DNA of 64,000 nucleotides from JBAOHV01 sp037045265 (lineage in GTDB: Bacteria; Actinomycetota; Acidimicrobiia; Acidimicrobiales; Microtrichaceae): the NCBI GenBank assembly GCA_037045265.1, contig JBAOHV010000012.1:124001-188000 (forward strand). Direction: 5' to 3'. Under the pieces are notes generated by a model. The model saw nothing but the letters and a program-made list of their open reading frames with translations, ran no database searches and had not been told where the DNA came from. This document shows positions 26,746-35,072 of the stretch, in pieces. Position numbers and translations under genes: made by a program. Position 1 is the stretch's first letter. The number at the start of each line of letters is the position of its first letter.

Positions 26746-26907
26746 CCTCCGAACACGATTGGCCCCCGCTACGGGTGGAATCCGATGGGTCCCGGCTGGT
26801 CTGTCCTGCGGTTCCCATCGAGTTCGACAGTACTGACCGCGGCTGCCGATGAACCGTGACCTTCGGCCCTATTTTCGGACCGGACGGACTCTGAGCGGTG
26901 TCGGTGG

Positions 26908-27351
26908 TCACGTCGGGCCGCTGACCGGATCGACCGCCTGGTAGCGGGCCACGGTGAACGCCAGCATCACGGGCACGATCGTGGCGAACACCACGAGGCC
27001 GAGCGACAGGATCGTCATCGGCCCGGCCGGGACGTCGTTGATCACGAACGCCCACGCGATGATCGCGCTCTGCAGCACGTACGCGGCCAAGCCGACGGAG
27101 AACACCAGCCGGAACCGGTCCCACGCGAACGGTCGGATGCGGACGAGGACGACGACGGTGGCGATCTCGAGCAGCAGCGCGGCGGCGACGAACACGACGG
27201 GTACCACCAGCGGAGGGCTGTCCATCCCGACCTGGGACGCCACGATGACGCCGCTCACGACGGCGCAGGCCAGTGCCGCCATGCCCAGTCCGGTGACGGG
27301 CGGCAGAGATCGCTCGAAGGGCCGCACACCGGCGGGGCCGAGGGTGCTCAT
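26908..27351 (-). CDS. Four-helix membrane protein of the copper cluster
   Basis: 147 residues with four hydrophobic segments (GLGMAALACAVVSGVIVASQ, LVVPVVFVAAALLLEIATVV, FSVGLAAYVLQSAIIAWAF, TILSLGLVVFATIVPVMLAF). No family is recognised. Its ATG overlaps the stop of the upstream membrane gene (ATGA), so the two are translated together. Upstream of the NirK-like gene on the same strand, it may support copper enzyme maturation or electron delivery; that is inference. The 156 bp to the NirK-like gene show no clear signal. Confidence 0.65.
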   Translation of the reverse strand: MSTLGPAGVRPFERSLPPVTGLGMAALACAVVSGVIVASQVGMDSPPLVVPVVFVAAALLLEIATVVVLVRIRPFAWDRFRLVFSVGLAAYVLQSAIIAWAFVINDVPAGPMTILSLGLVVFATIVPVMLAFTVARYQAVDPVSGPT

Positions 27352-27962
27352 TGGGTGGCCACCCGGGTCATGATCAGCAGCGTTGCCACCTGCATGAGGC
27401 CGGTCACCCCCGCGGTGTAGACGAACCGCTTCATCAGGTGCTCGATCACGTCGACGTCGGGCTGCTCCTTCTTCATCTCGAACAGCACCGCGATGTTCGC
27501 CGGTTCGAGGATGCCGAGGGCGACCACGGCCATGATCCCGACGACGACCATCGAGGCCACGAGCCAGGGTCGGTTGATCGACGACGGGTACAGGTTCCCG
27601 TAGTTCAGGGCGATCTGGAAGCCGGTCGCCAGGGTCATCATGACCAGCGTCGGCATCAGCAGGACCATCTTCGGCATGAACCGGGCCGAGAACTCGGCGC
27701 GGGCCGGCGGCGACAGCCGCCCCAGGATCGGACCGAGGATCAGCCCGACGTAGAGGTCGACGGCGGTCCACATGCCGCCGCCGGCGACGTGGGCGAGCAT
27801 CAGCGCCCAGATCGAGTTGGATCCGATGGCGTACAGGACGAACACCACCGCGACCGCGACGAACGGCAGGCCCATCGGCGGGATGATCCGGATGTCCATC
27901 GGCGGTGGACCGTGCTCCATCGCCGGTGTCGAACCCGGGTCGACTCCAACCGCGTCGGTCAT
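27348..27962 (-). CDS. Five- or six-helix membrane protein of the copper cluster
   Basis: 204 residues. After a short Met/Pro-rich tail come hydrophobic helices including GLPFVAVAVVFVLYAIGSN, SIWALMLAHVAGGGMWTAVD, MVLLMPTLVMMTLATGFQIA and LVASMVVVGIMAVVALGILE. A His within helix 2 (LAHVAGG) and one in EHLMKRF could bind haem or copper, resembling CopD/DUF2269-type membrane proteins, but I cannot assign a family. It is the first gene of the likely operon with the four-helix protein, NirK-like enzyme and cupredoxin. A GGGGGAAGGA ribosome-binding site precedes the ATG. Confidence 0.65.
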   Translation of the reverse strand: MTDAVGVDPGSTPAMEHGPPPMDIRIIPPMGLPFVAVAVVFVLYAIGSNSIWALMLAHVAGGGMWTAVDLYVGLILGPILGRLSPPARAEFSARFMPKMVLLMPTLVMMTLATGFQIALNYGNLYPSSINRPWLVASMVVVGIMAVVALGILEPANIAVLFEMKKEQPDVDVIEHLMKRFVYTAGVTGLMQVATLLIMTRVATQ

Positions 27963-28064
27963 GGACGATCCTTCCCCCGTGCGGCCTCCCGTGCTGGCGG
28001 AGACACCGTCGGCTCGGACGCTAACACCGCGGCCCGGCCCCGCTCCGGAGCGGGAGCGTCGTCC

Positions 28065-29033
28065 TCACGGCCGGAGCAGCACCCGTCCGACCGCGGCGCG
28101 GCTCTCGATGTAGGCGTGGGCATCGGCGGCCTCCGACAGCGGGAAGGTGCGGTCGATCACCGCGTGCAGCTCCCCGACGGCCAGGTCGTCGAGCACGCGG
28201 GCCACCACGTCGTGGCACCGGGGGCTCATCAGCATCTCCATCCCCATGAAGTAGCCGACCACGGTCAGGTTCTTGGGCCTCAACATCCCGACGTCGATCG
28301 TCGTGGCACCTTCCCGGCCGACCTCGCCGACCGACACGCACCGACCGCGGTAGGCCAGGCAGCGGACGTTGTCGGTCATCGCCGAGCCGCCGACGTTGTC
28401 GACCACGAGGTCGACGCCCCGACCGTCGGTAAGGCGGAGGACCTCGGTGACGGTGTCCTGTTCGGAGTAGTCGATGCCGGCGTCGGTGCCCAGTTCGGCG
28501 AGTCGGGCGAGCTTCAGCGGACTCGAGGCGGTCGTCAGCACCCGGGCACCGGCGCGCTTCGCCAGCTGGATGGCGGCGATACCGACGCCGCCGGCGCCGG
28601 CCTGCACGAGCACCGTCTCGCCGTCGGTGAGACGACCGAACTCGAACAGGGCATCGTGCGCGGTGCCGAACGGGACCGGCACCGTCGCCGCGTCGTCCGT
28701 GCTGAGCGCGTCGGGAATCAGCCATGTGAATCCCTCGGGGACGACCCGCAGCTCGGCGTGGGATCCGTCGACCCCGACGGTCACCACCCGGTCCCCGACG
28801 GTCACCGAGGTGACCCCGTCGCCGACGGCCTCGACGGTGCCGGCGCTCTGGTATCCGACGACGTGGGGGACCCGACCCAGCTCACCGCCGGATCGGTGCA
28901 GCACGTCGCCGCCCTCGATGCTGATCGCCTGGTTTCGCACCAGGACCGTGCCCGGCCCGACGCTCGGGTCCGGGACGTCCTCGTAGCGCAGGACCGAGGG
29001 TGGGCCGGTCTCGGAGTACACCGCTGCCTTCAT
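28065..29033 (-). CDS. Zinc-independent quinone oxidoreductase (MDR superfamily)
   Basis: 322 residues. The N-terminal GroES-like domain begins MKAAVYSETGPPSVLRYEDV and the Rossmann domain has the QOR dinucleotide motif VLVQAGAGGVGIAAIQLAKR, then LVVDNVGGSAMTDN. The structural and catalytic zinc Cys/His of alcohol dehydrogenases are absent, as in NADPH:quinone reductases. It probably reduces quinones or enones with NADPH. It is divergent from the methyltransferase gene at 29146. Confidence 0.9.
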   Translation of the reverse strand: MKAAVYSETGPPSVLRYEDVPDPSVGPGTVLVRNQAISIEGGDVLHRSGGELGRVPHVVGYQSAGTVEAVGDGVTSVTVGDRVVTVGVDGSHAELRVVPEGFTWLIPDALSTDDAATVPVPFGTAHDALFEFGRLTDGETVLVQAGAGGVGIAAIQLAKRAGARVLTTASSPLKLARLAELGTDAGIDYSEQDTVTEVLRLTDGRGVDLVVDNVGGSAMTDNVRCLAYRGRCVSVGEVGREGATTIDVGMLRPKNLTVVGYFMGMEMLMSPRCHDVVARVLDDLAVGELHAVIDRTFPLSEAADAHAYIESRAAVGRVLLRP

Positions 29034-29145
29034 GGGGCGGGTCTACCACCGCAACCGCGGGCCGACCGGGCCGTGTCGACGCGGGGTGGCGACCGGTGAG
29101 CAGCACGTGGGCGTGGTGTGGGAGGGTGGACCGCGAGGAGAGCAC

Positions 29146-29826
29146 GTGCACCACGCCCACGATCCGCACCGCCCCGATCACGACGACCACGGCCCGGCGA
29201 GCTTCGACGAGCGGGCCGCCACCTGGGACGACGACGCCAAGGTCGCCCGGGCCGGTCGGGTCGCGGACGCGGTGCTGAGCGCCACCGGAGTGGACCGCTC
29301 GGCCCGCGTGTTCGAGTACGGCGCCGGCACTGCCCTGGTCACCGAGGCGTTGGGCGATCGGGTGGGTCCGTCGGTGTTGGCCGACACCTCGGCCGGCATG
29401 CGCGAGGTCATGGCCACGAAGGTCGCCGAGGGCCGGCTGCCGCGGTCCCGCGTCGTCGACTGGGATCTGGGGGCGGAGTCGATCCCGTCGATCGACGAGC
29501 GGTTCGACCTGATCGTCACGGTGCTGACCCTGCACCACGTCGAGGACGTCGACCGGGTCCTCGGTCGGTTCGCCGACCTGCTGGCTCCGGGTGGCCGGGT
29601 CGCGGTGGCCGACCTCGACGCCGAGGACGGCAGCTTCCACGGCGACGGCTTCACCGGGCACCACGGCTTCGAACGTGACGACCTGGTCCGTCGCCTCGTC
29701 GCTGCGGGTCTGGACGAGGTGACCGTGTCCGACTGCGGTGTGCTCGAGCGCGACGAGGGCACCTACCCGATGTTCCTCGCCGTGGCCCGTAGCTCCCAGG
29801 CCCGGACCGGAGGTGCAGGGTCGTGA
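29146..29826 (+). CDS. Class I SAM-dependent methyltransferase with His/Asp-rich N-terminus
   Basis: About 226 residues. GTG 29146 with a GAGGAGA site is favoured; it gives an N-terminal tail VHHAHDPHRPDHDDHG that could bind metal. The core follows: SFDERAATWDDDAKV, motif I RVFEYGAGTALVTEALGDRV, VLADTSAGMREVM, then FDLIVTVLTLHHVEDVDRVL and LLAPGGRVAVADLDAEDG. The substrate is unknown. The next gene overlaps it by GTGA. Confidence 0.85.
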   Translation: MHHAHDPHRPDHDDHGPASFDERAATWDDDAKVARAGRVADAVLSATGVDRSARVFEYGAGTALVTEALGDRVGPSVLADTSAGMREVMATKVAEGRLPRSRVVDWDLGAESIPSIDERFDLIVTVLTLHHVEDVDRVLGRFADLLAPGGRVAVADLDAEDGSFHGDGFTGHHGFERDDLVRRLVAAGLDEVTVSDCGVLERDEGTYPMFLAVARSSQARTGGAGS

Positions 29827-30179
29827 ACGTCAGCGTGTGCGGGTTGACCCGGCTGGTCGTCCCCGCCTTCTTCGTCGGGTTCACCGCCGCGGTGTGGACC
29901 GGACGAGATGTCGTCGGGTGGGTCGTCGCGGCTGCGGTCGCCGCCGGCCTGTACGGGTGGGGACGGTTCCGCGGCACCTCTGTGACCTGCCCGGTCCCGC
30001 CCGCCACCGGCCGATCGACGCCTTCCGTTCCCGAGTCAGACGCCGATGTCCGCCGCGACGCCACCGGGACCGCCACCGGGACCGCCACCGGGACCGCCAC
30101 CGGGACCGCCACCGGGACCGCCACCGGGACCGCCACCGGGATCGACATCGCCACCGATCGCGAGGGGAGCCTCCCGTGA
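29823..30179 (+). CDS. Small two-helix membrane protein with Thr-Ala-Thr-Gly repeat tail
   Basis: 118 residues. Two membrane helices (LTRLVVPAFFVGFTAAVW and VVGWVVAAAVAAGLYGWGRF) with a short loop resemble DUF2892-like inner-membrane proteins, followed by a tail dominated by six or seven TATG units encoded by a 12-bp minisatellite. The tail length may vary between strains. It overlaps the methyltransferase upstream and enoyl-CoA hydratase downstream by 4 bp each, forming a three-gene operon. Function unknown. Confidence 0.7.
   Translation: MNVSVCGLTRLVVPAFFVGFTAAVWTGRDVVGWVVAAAVAAGLYGWGRFRGTSVTCPVPPATGRSTPSVPESDADVRRDATGTATGTATGTATGTATGTATGTATGIDIATDREGSLP
30061..30144 (+). repeat. 12-bp minisatellite, seven units
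   Basis: Six perfect CCACCGGGACCG units and a seventh with one mismatch lie inside the small membrane protein gene. The unit is a multiple of three, so copy-number change keeps the frame. Confidence 0.95.
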
Positions 30180-30967
30180 CCACGCCGACCTTCGACACCC
30201 TGCGCATCGATCACGACACCGACAGCCGGGTTGCCACGCTGGTGCTGAACCGGCCCGGGAAGCTCAACGCGCTGTCACGTCAGTTGCTCGGCGAGCTCGC
30301 TCGGGCCTGCCGCTGGTTGGATGACCGGAGTGACATCGCGGTGGTGGTGGTGCGTGGCGAGGGCCGGGCGTTCTCCGCCGGGTTCGACCTCGGCGACTTC
30401 GCCGACGGAGACCCGACCATCTCGGTGCGCGACACAGCCGACCTCGGCCGGGTGGCGGCCGAGGCTCTGACCGACGTCCGCCAGCTGACGATTGCGGCTC
30501 TGCACGGCCACTGCGTGGGCGGCGGACTGGTTCTCGCCGCCTCCTGCGACATCCGGGTTGCGGCCGACGACACGCGGTTCTCGATCCCCGAGGTCGACCT
30601 GGGCATCCCGCTGGCATGGGGTGGGATCCCCCGGCTGGCCCGTGAGCTCGGCCCGGCGATCACCAAGGAGCTGGTGCTGACCTGTCGACCCTTCGACGCG
30701 GCGGAGGCGCACGCCCTCCGGTTCGTGAACAGCGTCGTTCCCGCCGGCGAGCTCGACGTCGTCGTCGCGGACCTGGCGGCGGAGTTGGCGGCCAAGCCGA
30801 GCTTCGCCCTGCGCACCACCAAGCAGCAGGTCAACGCGGTGATGGAGGAGATCGCCGGCACCCGACGCAACGCCAGCGACGCCGACACCCTCGCCGCCGC
30901 GGTGGCCGACCCGGAATCGCGGCAGGCGTCGTTGCGCTACCTCGAGGCCCGTCGCCCGTCGGGCTGA
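30176..30967 (+). CDS. Enoyl-CoA hydratase/isomerase family protein
   Basis: 263 residues of the crotonase fold. LNRPGKLNALSRQLLGEL, the oxyanion-hole segment RGEGRAFSAGFDLGDFADGD and LHGHCVGGGLVLAASCDIRV with AADDTRFSIPEVDLGIPLAW are diagnostic. The catalytic Glu positions correspond to FSIPEVDLGI; the first Glu of classic hydratases is not obvious, so it may act as an isomerase or other crotonase. Last gene of the operon starting at 29146 (GTGA overlap). Confidence 0.87.
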   Translation: MTTPTFDTLRIDHDTDSRVATLVLNRPGKLNALSRQLLGELARACRWLDDRSDIAVVVVRGEGRAFSAGFDLGDFADGDPTISVRDTADLGRVAAEALTDVRQLTIAALHGHCVGGGLVLAASCDIRVAADDTRFSIPEVDLGIPLAWGGIPRLARELGPAITKELVLTCRPFDAAEAHALRFVNSVVPAGELDVVVADLAAELAAKPSFALRTTKQQVNAVMEEIAGTRRNASDADTLAAAVADPESRQASLRYLEARRPSG

Positions 30968-31195
30968 CCGCTCGATCCCGTGCCCGCGTGGTGAGAGCAC
31001 GTCGGCCCGAAGGTGCGGCCCATGCCGGTGGATTCCGCACCACCCGGTGCATGTGATAGCGAGGTGCGCCGGGGCGCTCTGCAGGCAGCCCCCGGCCAAC
31101 TCGGCGGTCACCTCATCGATGGTCACCTCGCGATGGGCCATCCCAACTGGTCTGTTGAAAGACCGGTGGGAAGCGGACCCTTCCCGGACGCGAGA

Positions 31196-31225
31196 GAGGC
31201 GGCTCCCGATCACGAGAACCGCCTC
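31196..31225 (-). terminator. Terminator-like hairpin after tRNA-Arg
   Basis: GAGGCGGTTCTC pairs with GGGAGCCGCCTC (two G-U pairs) around GTGATC when read on the minus strand, 20 nt after the tRNA-Arg 3' end. A second imperfect hairpin lies at 31147-31168. The rest of 30968-31195 shows no gene I can support. Confidence 0.6.
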
Positions 31226-31245
31226 CTGTCAGGGCCTTGGGCCAG

Positions 31246-31319
31246 CGCGCTCGGAGGGAATCGAACCCCCAACCTTCTGATCCGTAGTCAGATGCTCTAT
31301 CCAATTGAGCTACGAGCGC
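31246..31319 (-). tRNA. tRNA-Arg (anticodon ACG)
   Basis: Acceptor arms GCGCTCG/CGAGCGC with discriminator G, D-arm GCTCAATTGGATAGAGC, anticodon loop CTACGGA with anticodon ACG, and T-arm around GGTTCGATTCC. CCA is not encoded. ACG reads CGN after A34 is converted to inosine. Confidence 0.97.
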
Positions 31320-31388
31320 TGGTTGAACCGTCAGATCCTAGACGGCCGGTCGGGTCGGGCCAAAGGCGCATCGGCCCCGAACCCCGAC

Positions 31389-31499
31389 GACCTTGTAGCC
31401 GTGGGTCGCCGTGGCGACGTGTGGGCTACAAGGTCGACGAGGGTCGGCGATGTTGTAGGGGAGCGGTCACCAGAGCGACCGTGGGCTACAAGATCGCCG
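31389..31499. repeat. Two tandem related hairpin elements
   Basis: Element 1 has perfect 12-bp arms GACCTTGTAGCC / GGCTACAAGGTC (31389-31400, 31424-31435) plus an inner GTCGCC/GGCGAC stem. Element 2 (31446-31499) has GGCGATGTTGTAG facing CTACAAGATCGCC with one mismatch. Both share GTGGGCTACAAG. The outer TTGTAG/CTACAA resembles the ends of the palindromic repeats at 8349 and 52976. Confidence 0.75.
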
Positions 31500-31540
31500 G
31501 ACGGGGACGCGGGGTGGGGACGCGGGGCAGGCGATGCCGT

Positions 31541-31942
31541 TCAGACCCGACGGGAGCAGACCGGCCAGTTGCGGGGTCCGCCGGTCGACCACAGGGCGCG
31601 GGTCATGCGGTCCTGGTCGAACGGCGCCGCGGACGCCGGGTCCACGCCGCGCAGGTGCGGGTAGAACTTGGCGGCCACCGAGTTCCACGTGCCGCGGTGG
31701 AACTGGTAGGCGCCGCGGTACAGGCCGTTGCGGCTCACCGCCGAGTAGTTGCCACCGGACTCACACGCCCGCAGCCGGGACAGTCCGGCGTCGCTGATCG
31801 CGCCGGCGAAGCGGTCGTTCTTCTGCTGCCAGTCGAGGTGGGCCTGGAACGCGGCCTGCTGCTCGGGGGTGCAGGACGCGAGCACGAATCCGCCGACGAC
31901 GAGCAGCAGTGCGAGCGCGCGCGTCAAGGACTTCCTGTTCAT
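31541..31942 (-). CDS. Rpf-like transglycosylase lipoprotein
   Basis: 133 residues. A signal peptide (LTRALALLLVVGGFVLASCT) ends in a lipobox LASC, so it should be a cell-surface lipoprotein. The C-terminal domain is of the resuscitation-promoting-factor/lysozyme-like type: LSRLRACESGGNYSAVSRNG holds the catalytic Glu in CESGGNY, then YRGAYQFHRGTWNSVAAKF. It would cleave peptidoglycan glycan strands during growth or revival from dormancy. A GGAGGAG site precedes ATG 31942. The long structured leader suggests RNA-level control. Confidence 0.85.
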   Translation of the reverse strand: MNRKSLTRALALLLVVGGFVLASCTPEQQAAFQAHLDWQQKNDRFAGAISDAGLSRLRACESGGNYSAVSRNGLYRGAYQFHRGTWNSVAAKFYPHLRGVDPASAAPFDQDRMTRALWSTGGPRNWPVCSRRV

Positions 31943-32170
31943 GGGTGTCTCCTCCAAACGGGCGCCCCGTCGGTCGGGGCGCGTTCGAGATCAGGGGAAG
32001 AAGGGATCCCTGCGGGTCAGGTACGGGTCACAGCCAGCCGGTCCCTGGTGGGGGACCACTCCGTACTCACCGGCGACAGGGTCACCGCTCTTGGTCAACG
32101 GGTGACAGTTGTACGACAGGTTGTCACGAAAACGCAACAAATTGGGGAGAGTTACCTGTCACGTCAATGT
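31943..32170 (-). promoter_or_regulatory. Long structured 5' leader of the Rpf-like gene
   Basis: About 200 non-coding bases precede the gene, read on the minus strand. Visible structure: GTACGG...CCGTAC enclosing GGTCCC...GGGACC (within 32014-32075), and GCGCCCC-N7-GGGGCGC just before the ribosome-binding site. Less GC-rich promoter-like DNA (TTGACG at about 32160-32165) lies at the far end. rpf genes of other Actinobacteria are controlled by c-di-AMP (ydaO) riboswitches, but I do not see that consensus. The rest of 32171-32293 is non-coding without clear signal. Confidence 0.5.
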
Positions 32171-32290
32171 TCCTTCACCCGAACCCGGTTCAGCCCCGGA
32201 GATCGGGTTCGGAGGTCGACGACCGGGCGCCCGCTCCCACGCCGACACCCGGACGCGGCACGGGCGCCGGCACTGTCGCCGACGCCCGTG

Positions 32291-32382
<92 letters not shown>

Positions 32383-32491
32383 AGATCAGCCGGTCACTGT
32401 ACCGGTTCGTGGCCGAGCGACCACACAAGCGGGTGGACTCGAGGTGTGTCGGAGTGGGGCCGGGCGCGGTGCAGGGCTCCGATGGGAACGG

Positions 32492-33511
32492 TCAGTAGCC
32501 GTGGTCGTCGAGCACGACCCGACCGCGGAAGAAGTAGTAGACGCCCGCGGTGTAGAGCAGCACGAACGGGATCCCGATCACCGCGATCACCGTCATCACC
32601 GTCAGCGTCTCGGGAGCGGACGCGGCGTTGTGCACGGTCAGGTCGTAGCTCGAGTCGATCGACGACGGCAGCATCACCGGGTACATCCCGGCGGCGACCG
32701 TCGCCATCAGCAGGGCGATCGTCAGAGCGGACGCCCCGAAGGCCGGAAGGAAGTGACCGGCGCGGATCAGCCGCCAGGCCACGACTGTGGACACGAGCGC
32801 CAGCACCGGGAACGCGGCGATCCACACGCGATCGCGGTAGGTGGCGGTCACCTCGGTGCGCAGCAGCAGCGTCCAGACCACCAGCACCGTCATCAGCGCG
32901 AAGAACGCCACCATCAGCCGGGGCACCAGACGCTCGATCCGTCCCCGCAGCTCGCCGTCGACCTTGAGCGTGAGGAAGATCCCGCCGTGCAGGCTCAACA
33001 TGGCCACCGCGGTCACCCCGACGGCCAACGAGTAGGGGTTGAGCAGGTCGACCAGCTTCAAGGTCACCTGACCGGATGAGTCCAGCGGGATGCCCCGGAT
33101 GACGTTTCCGAGCGCCACGCCCAACAGCAGGGTGATCCCGAGCGACGAGGCGAAGAAGAACCAGTCCCACGTCGACCGCCACCGGGGCGACTCGCGGTGG
33201 GAGCGGAACTCGATGGCGATCGTGCGCAGGATCAGGACCAGCAGCACGAGCATCATCGCCAGGTAGAAGCCGCTGAACAGAGAGGCGTACACGACGGGGA
33301 ACGCCGCGAACAGGGCGCCGCCGCCGAGCACGAGCCAGACCTCGTTGCCGTCCCACACCGGTCCGATCGCGTTGAGCAGCATCCGGTGGTCGCGGTCGGC
33401 GCGGGCCACGAACGGCGACAGGATGCCCACCCCCAGGTCGAACCCGTCGAGGATGACGTAGCCGGCGATGATGCCGACGTAGAGCACGAACCACAGCGTC
33501 TCGAGGCTCAC
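32492..33511 (-). CDS. cydB: Cytochrome bd ubiquinol oxidase subunit II
   Basis: 339 residues and about eight membrane helices, as usual for CydB. Conserved segments are YVILDGFDLGVGILSPFVAR, the GPVWDGNEVWLVLGGGALF motif near residue 50, and the C-terminal IGIPFVLLYTAGVYYFFRGR. With CydA it forms a high-affinity quinol:oxygen oxidoreductase of the plasma membrane for low-oxygen respiration. The GTG start follows the cydA stop by 1 bp. Confidence 0.97.
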   Translation of the reverse strand: MSLETLWFVLYVGIIAGYVILDGFDLGVGILSPFVARADRDHRMLLNAIGPVWDGNEVWLVLGGGALFAAFPVVYASLFSGFYLAMMLVLLVLILRTIAIEFRSHRESPRWRSTWDWFFFASSLGITLLLGVALGNVIRGIPLDSSGQVTLKLVDLLNPYSLAVGVTAVAMLSLHGGIFLTLKVDGELRGRIERLVPRLMVAFFALMTVLVVWTLLLRTEVTATYRDRVWIAAFPVLALVSTVVAWRLIRAGHFLPAFGASALTIALLMATVAAGMYPVMLPSSIDSSYDLTVHNAASAPETLTVMTVIAVIGIPFVLLYTAGVYYFFRGRVVLDDHGY

Positions 33512-33512
33512 G

Positions 33513-34922
33513 TCACCGACTCCCGTCCGAGACCCGCGACCGGTGCTGGAACGCGGCACCCCACGTGTCGGGCAGCGCCTGGACCTCCTCCTCGGTGGGA
33601 GGGTCGGGCGGACCGGCCTGGATCAGCCGGTTGAGCAGCACCAGGAACACGCCGAACACGATGGCGTACAGGACCGCGAACATGGCCAGGCTCGCGGCGA
33701 CCTGCGCGGTCGTCACGTTGGGGCTGAACGCGTCCTCGGTGCGCAGCAGCTGCCACACGATCCAGGGCTGACGGCCGAGCTCGGCGGTCCACCAGCCCGA
33801 CAGCGTGGCCAGCTGGGTAAGCCCGATCGATCCGACCATGACCCACAGGAGCCACCGCTGGGTCCACAGCCGGCGCTTCCACGCCCACAGCAGGCACCCG
33901 AGTCCGCCGATGGCCACGAACGCCATCCCCAGGTTGATCATCAGGTGATAGGTCTGGAACACGACCGATGCGTTCGCCCAGTCGTCGGTCGGGAAGTCGT
34001 CGAGGCCCTGCACGGTTGTCGACGGGCTCTTGCCGACCAGGATGCTGAGCAGGCACGGGATCTGCAGGCCCTGGGTGGTCTGCGTCGACGGGTCGGTGCG
34101 TCCGAAGATCGTCATCGGGACGCAGTCGCCGGTCTGGTACACCCCCTCGATGGCCGCCAGCTTCTCGGGCTGGTGGGTGGCGACCTCGGTGGCCTGGTTG
34201 GCTCCGAACACCGTCACCTGCAGAACGGCCAGCACCGTGAACAACGGAAGCGCCACCCGCATCATGGTCTTGGCGAGGTCCTCGTGACGTCGGCGCAGCA
34301 GGTAGTAGGCGGCGACACTCATGACGAGCGAGCAGCCGACCATCCACGCCGCCACGATCGTGTGCCAGAAGCGGGGCCCGAACGACGGCGTGAAGACGAC
34401 TTCCCGGAAGCTGCTCATGAACGCCTGGGTGCCCCGGCCCTCGTTCCGCAGCTCGTAGCCCTGCGGGGTCTGCATCCACGAGTTGGCCATGATGATCCAC
34501 GTGGCGCTGAACGTGGCGCCGAGCACCACCATGGTCGTGGCGAAGAGCCACAGCTTGTTGCCCAGCCGTCGACCGCCGGCGAGCATCAGGCCCAGGAAGC
34601 CGCCCTCGAGCATGAACGCGAAGATCCCCTCCGCCGCGAGCAGGCTCCCGAAGATGTTGCCGACGTAGCGCGAGTACTCCGACCAGTTGGTTCCGAACTG
34701 GAACTCCTGGACGAGCCCGGTGGCCACCCCCATCGAGAAGATGAGCCCGTAGATCTTCGTCCAGAACATGGCGAGCTGACGCCACTTCGGGTCGTCGGTG
34801 CGCACGGCCTGGACGCCGAAGACGATCAGCAGCAGGCCCAGTCCGAGCGACATGGGCGGGAAGATGAAGTGGAAGCTGATGGTGAAGCCGAACTGGATGC
34901 GGTGCAGCAGCTCGGTGCTCAT
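33513..34922 (-). CDS. cydA: Cytochrome bd ubiquinol oxidase subunit I
   Basis: 469 residues. The haem-ligand region appears in HRIQFGFTISFHFIFPPMSL (His of b595) and FAFMLEGGFLGLMLAGGRR (Glu). The b558 ligands are in SWMQTPQGYELRNEGRG and HLMINLGMAFVAIGG. The quinol loop is of the short type (GLQIPCLLSILVGKSP region). Together with cydB it forms a dicistronic operon; no cydDC transporter genes follow in the window. Confidence 0.97.
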   Translation of the reverse strand: MSTELLHRIQFGFTISFHFIFPPMSLGLGLLLIVFGVQAVRTDDPKWRQLAMFWTKIYGLIFSMGVATGLVQEFQFGTNWSEYSRYVGNIFGSLLAAEGIFAFMLEGGFLGLMLAGGRRLGNKLWLFATTMVVLGATFSATWIIMANSWMQTPQGYELRNEGRGTQAFMSSFREVVFTPSFGPRFWHTIVAAWMVGCSLVMSVAAYYLLRRRHEDLAKTMMRVALPLFTVLAVLQVTVFGANQATEVATHQPEKLAAIEGVYQTGDCVPMTIFGRTDPSTQTTQGLQIPCLLSILVGKSPSTTVQGLDDFPTDDWANASVVFQTYHLMINLGMAFVAIGGLGCLLWAWKRRLWTQRWLLWVMVGSIGLTQLATLSGWWTAELGRQPWIVWQLLRTEDAFSPNVTTAQVAASLAMFAVLYAIVFGVFLVLLNRLIQAGPPDPPTEEEVQALPDTWGAAFQHRSRVSDGSR

Positions 34923-34948
34923 CGCGACGCTCCCCCTCGGACCACCAT

Positions 34949-34969
34949 GATCGGCCGACACTACCGATC
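34949..34969. promoter_or_regulatory. Inverted repeat between cydA and ppk2
   Basis: GATCGG-N9-CCGATC lies in the divergent promoter region. It is a possible operator; no Rex or CRP/FNR consensus is visible. A TAGTGT hexamer on the minus strand lies within the repeat spacer. Confidence 0.35.
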
Positions 34970-35072
34970 GGACGTGCCGACCAGCGTGACCGCTACGGTC
35001 GTTCCAGGACCGCTCGTCGCCTTGTCCATCCGTCGGGATGGCTCGCCCGGGCGAGGGCCGGGAGGAGGACCG

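Noticed and set aside
30061..30144. CRISPR-like array
   Set aside because: The repeats are 12 bp, contiguous, without spacers and inside a coding frame.
30968..31190. A small minus-strand gene starting MAHREVTIDEV
   Set aside because: It lacks a ribosome-binding site, runs into the antisense of the enoyl-CoA hydratase gene and matches no pattern I recognise.
31943..32170. c-di-AMP (ydaO) riboswitch before the Rpf-like gene
   Set aside because: Expected from family knowledge, but the conserved GGGGAACC and GGGTGAA elements are not seen, so I report only a structured leader.
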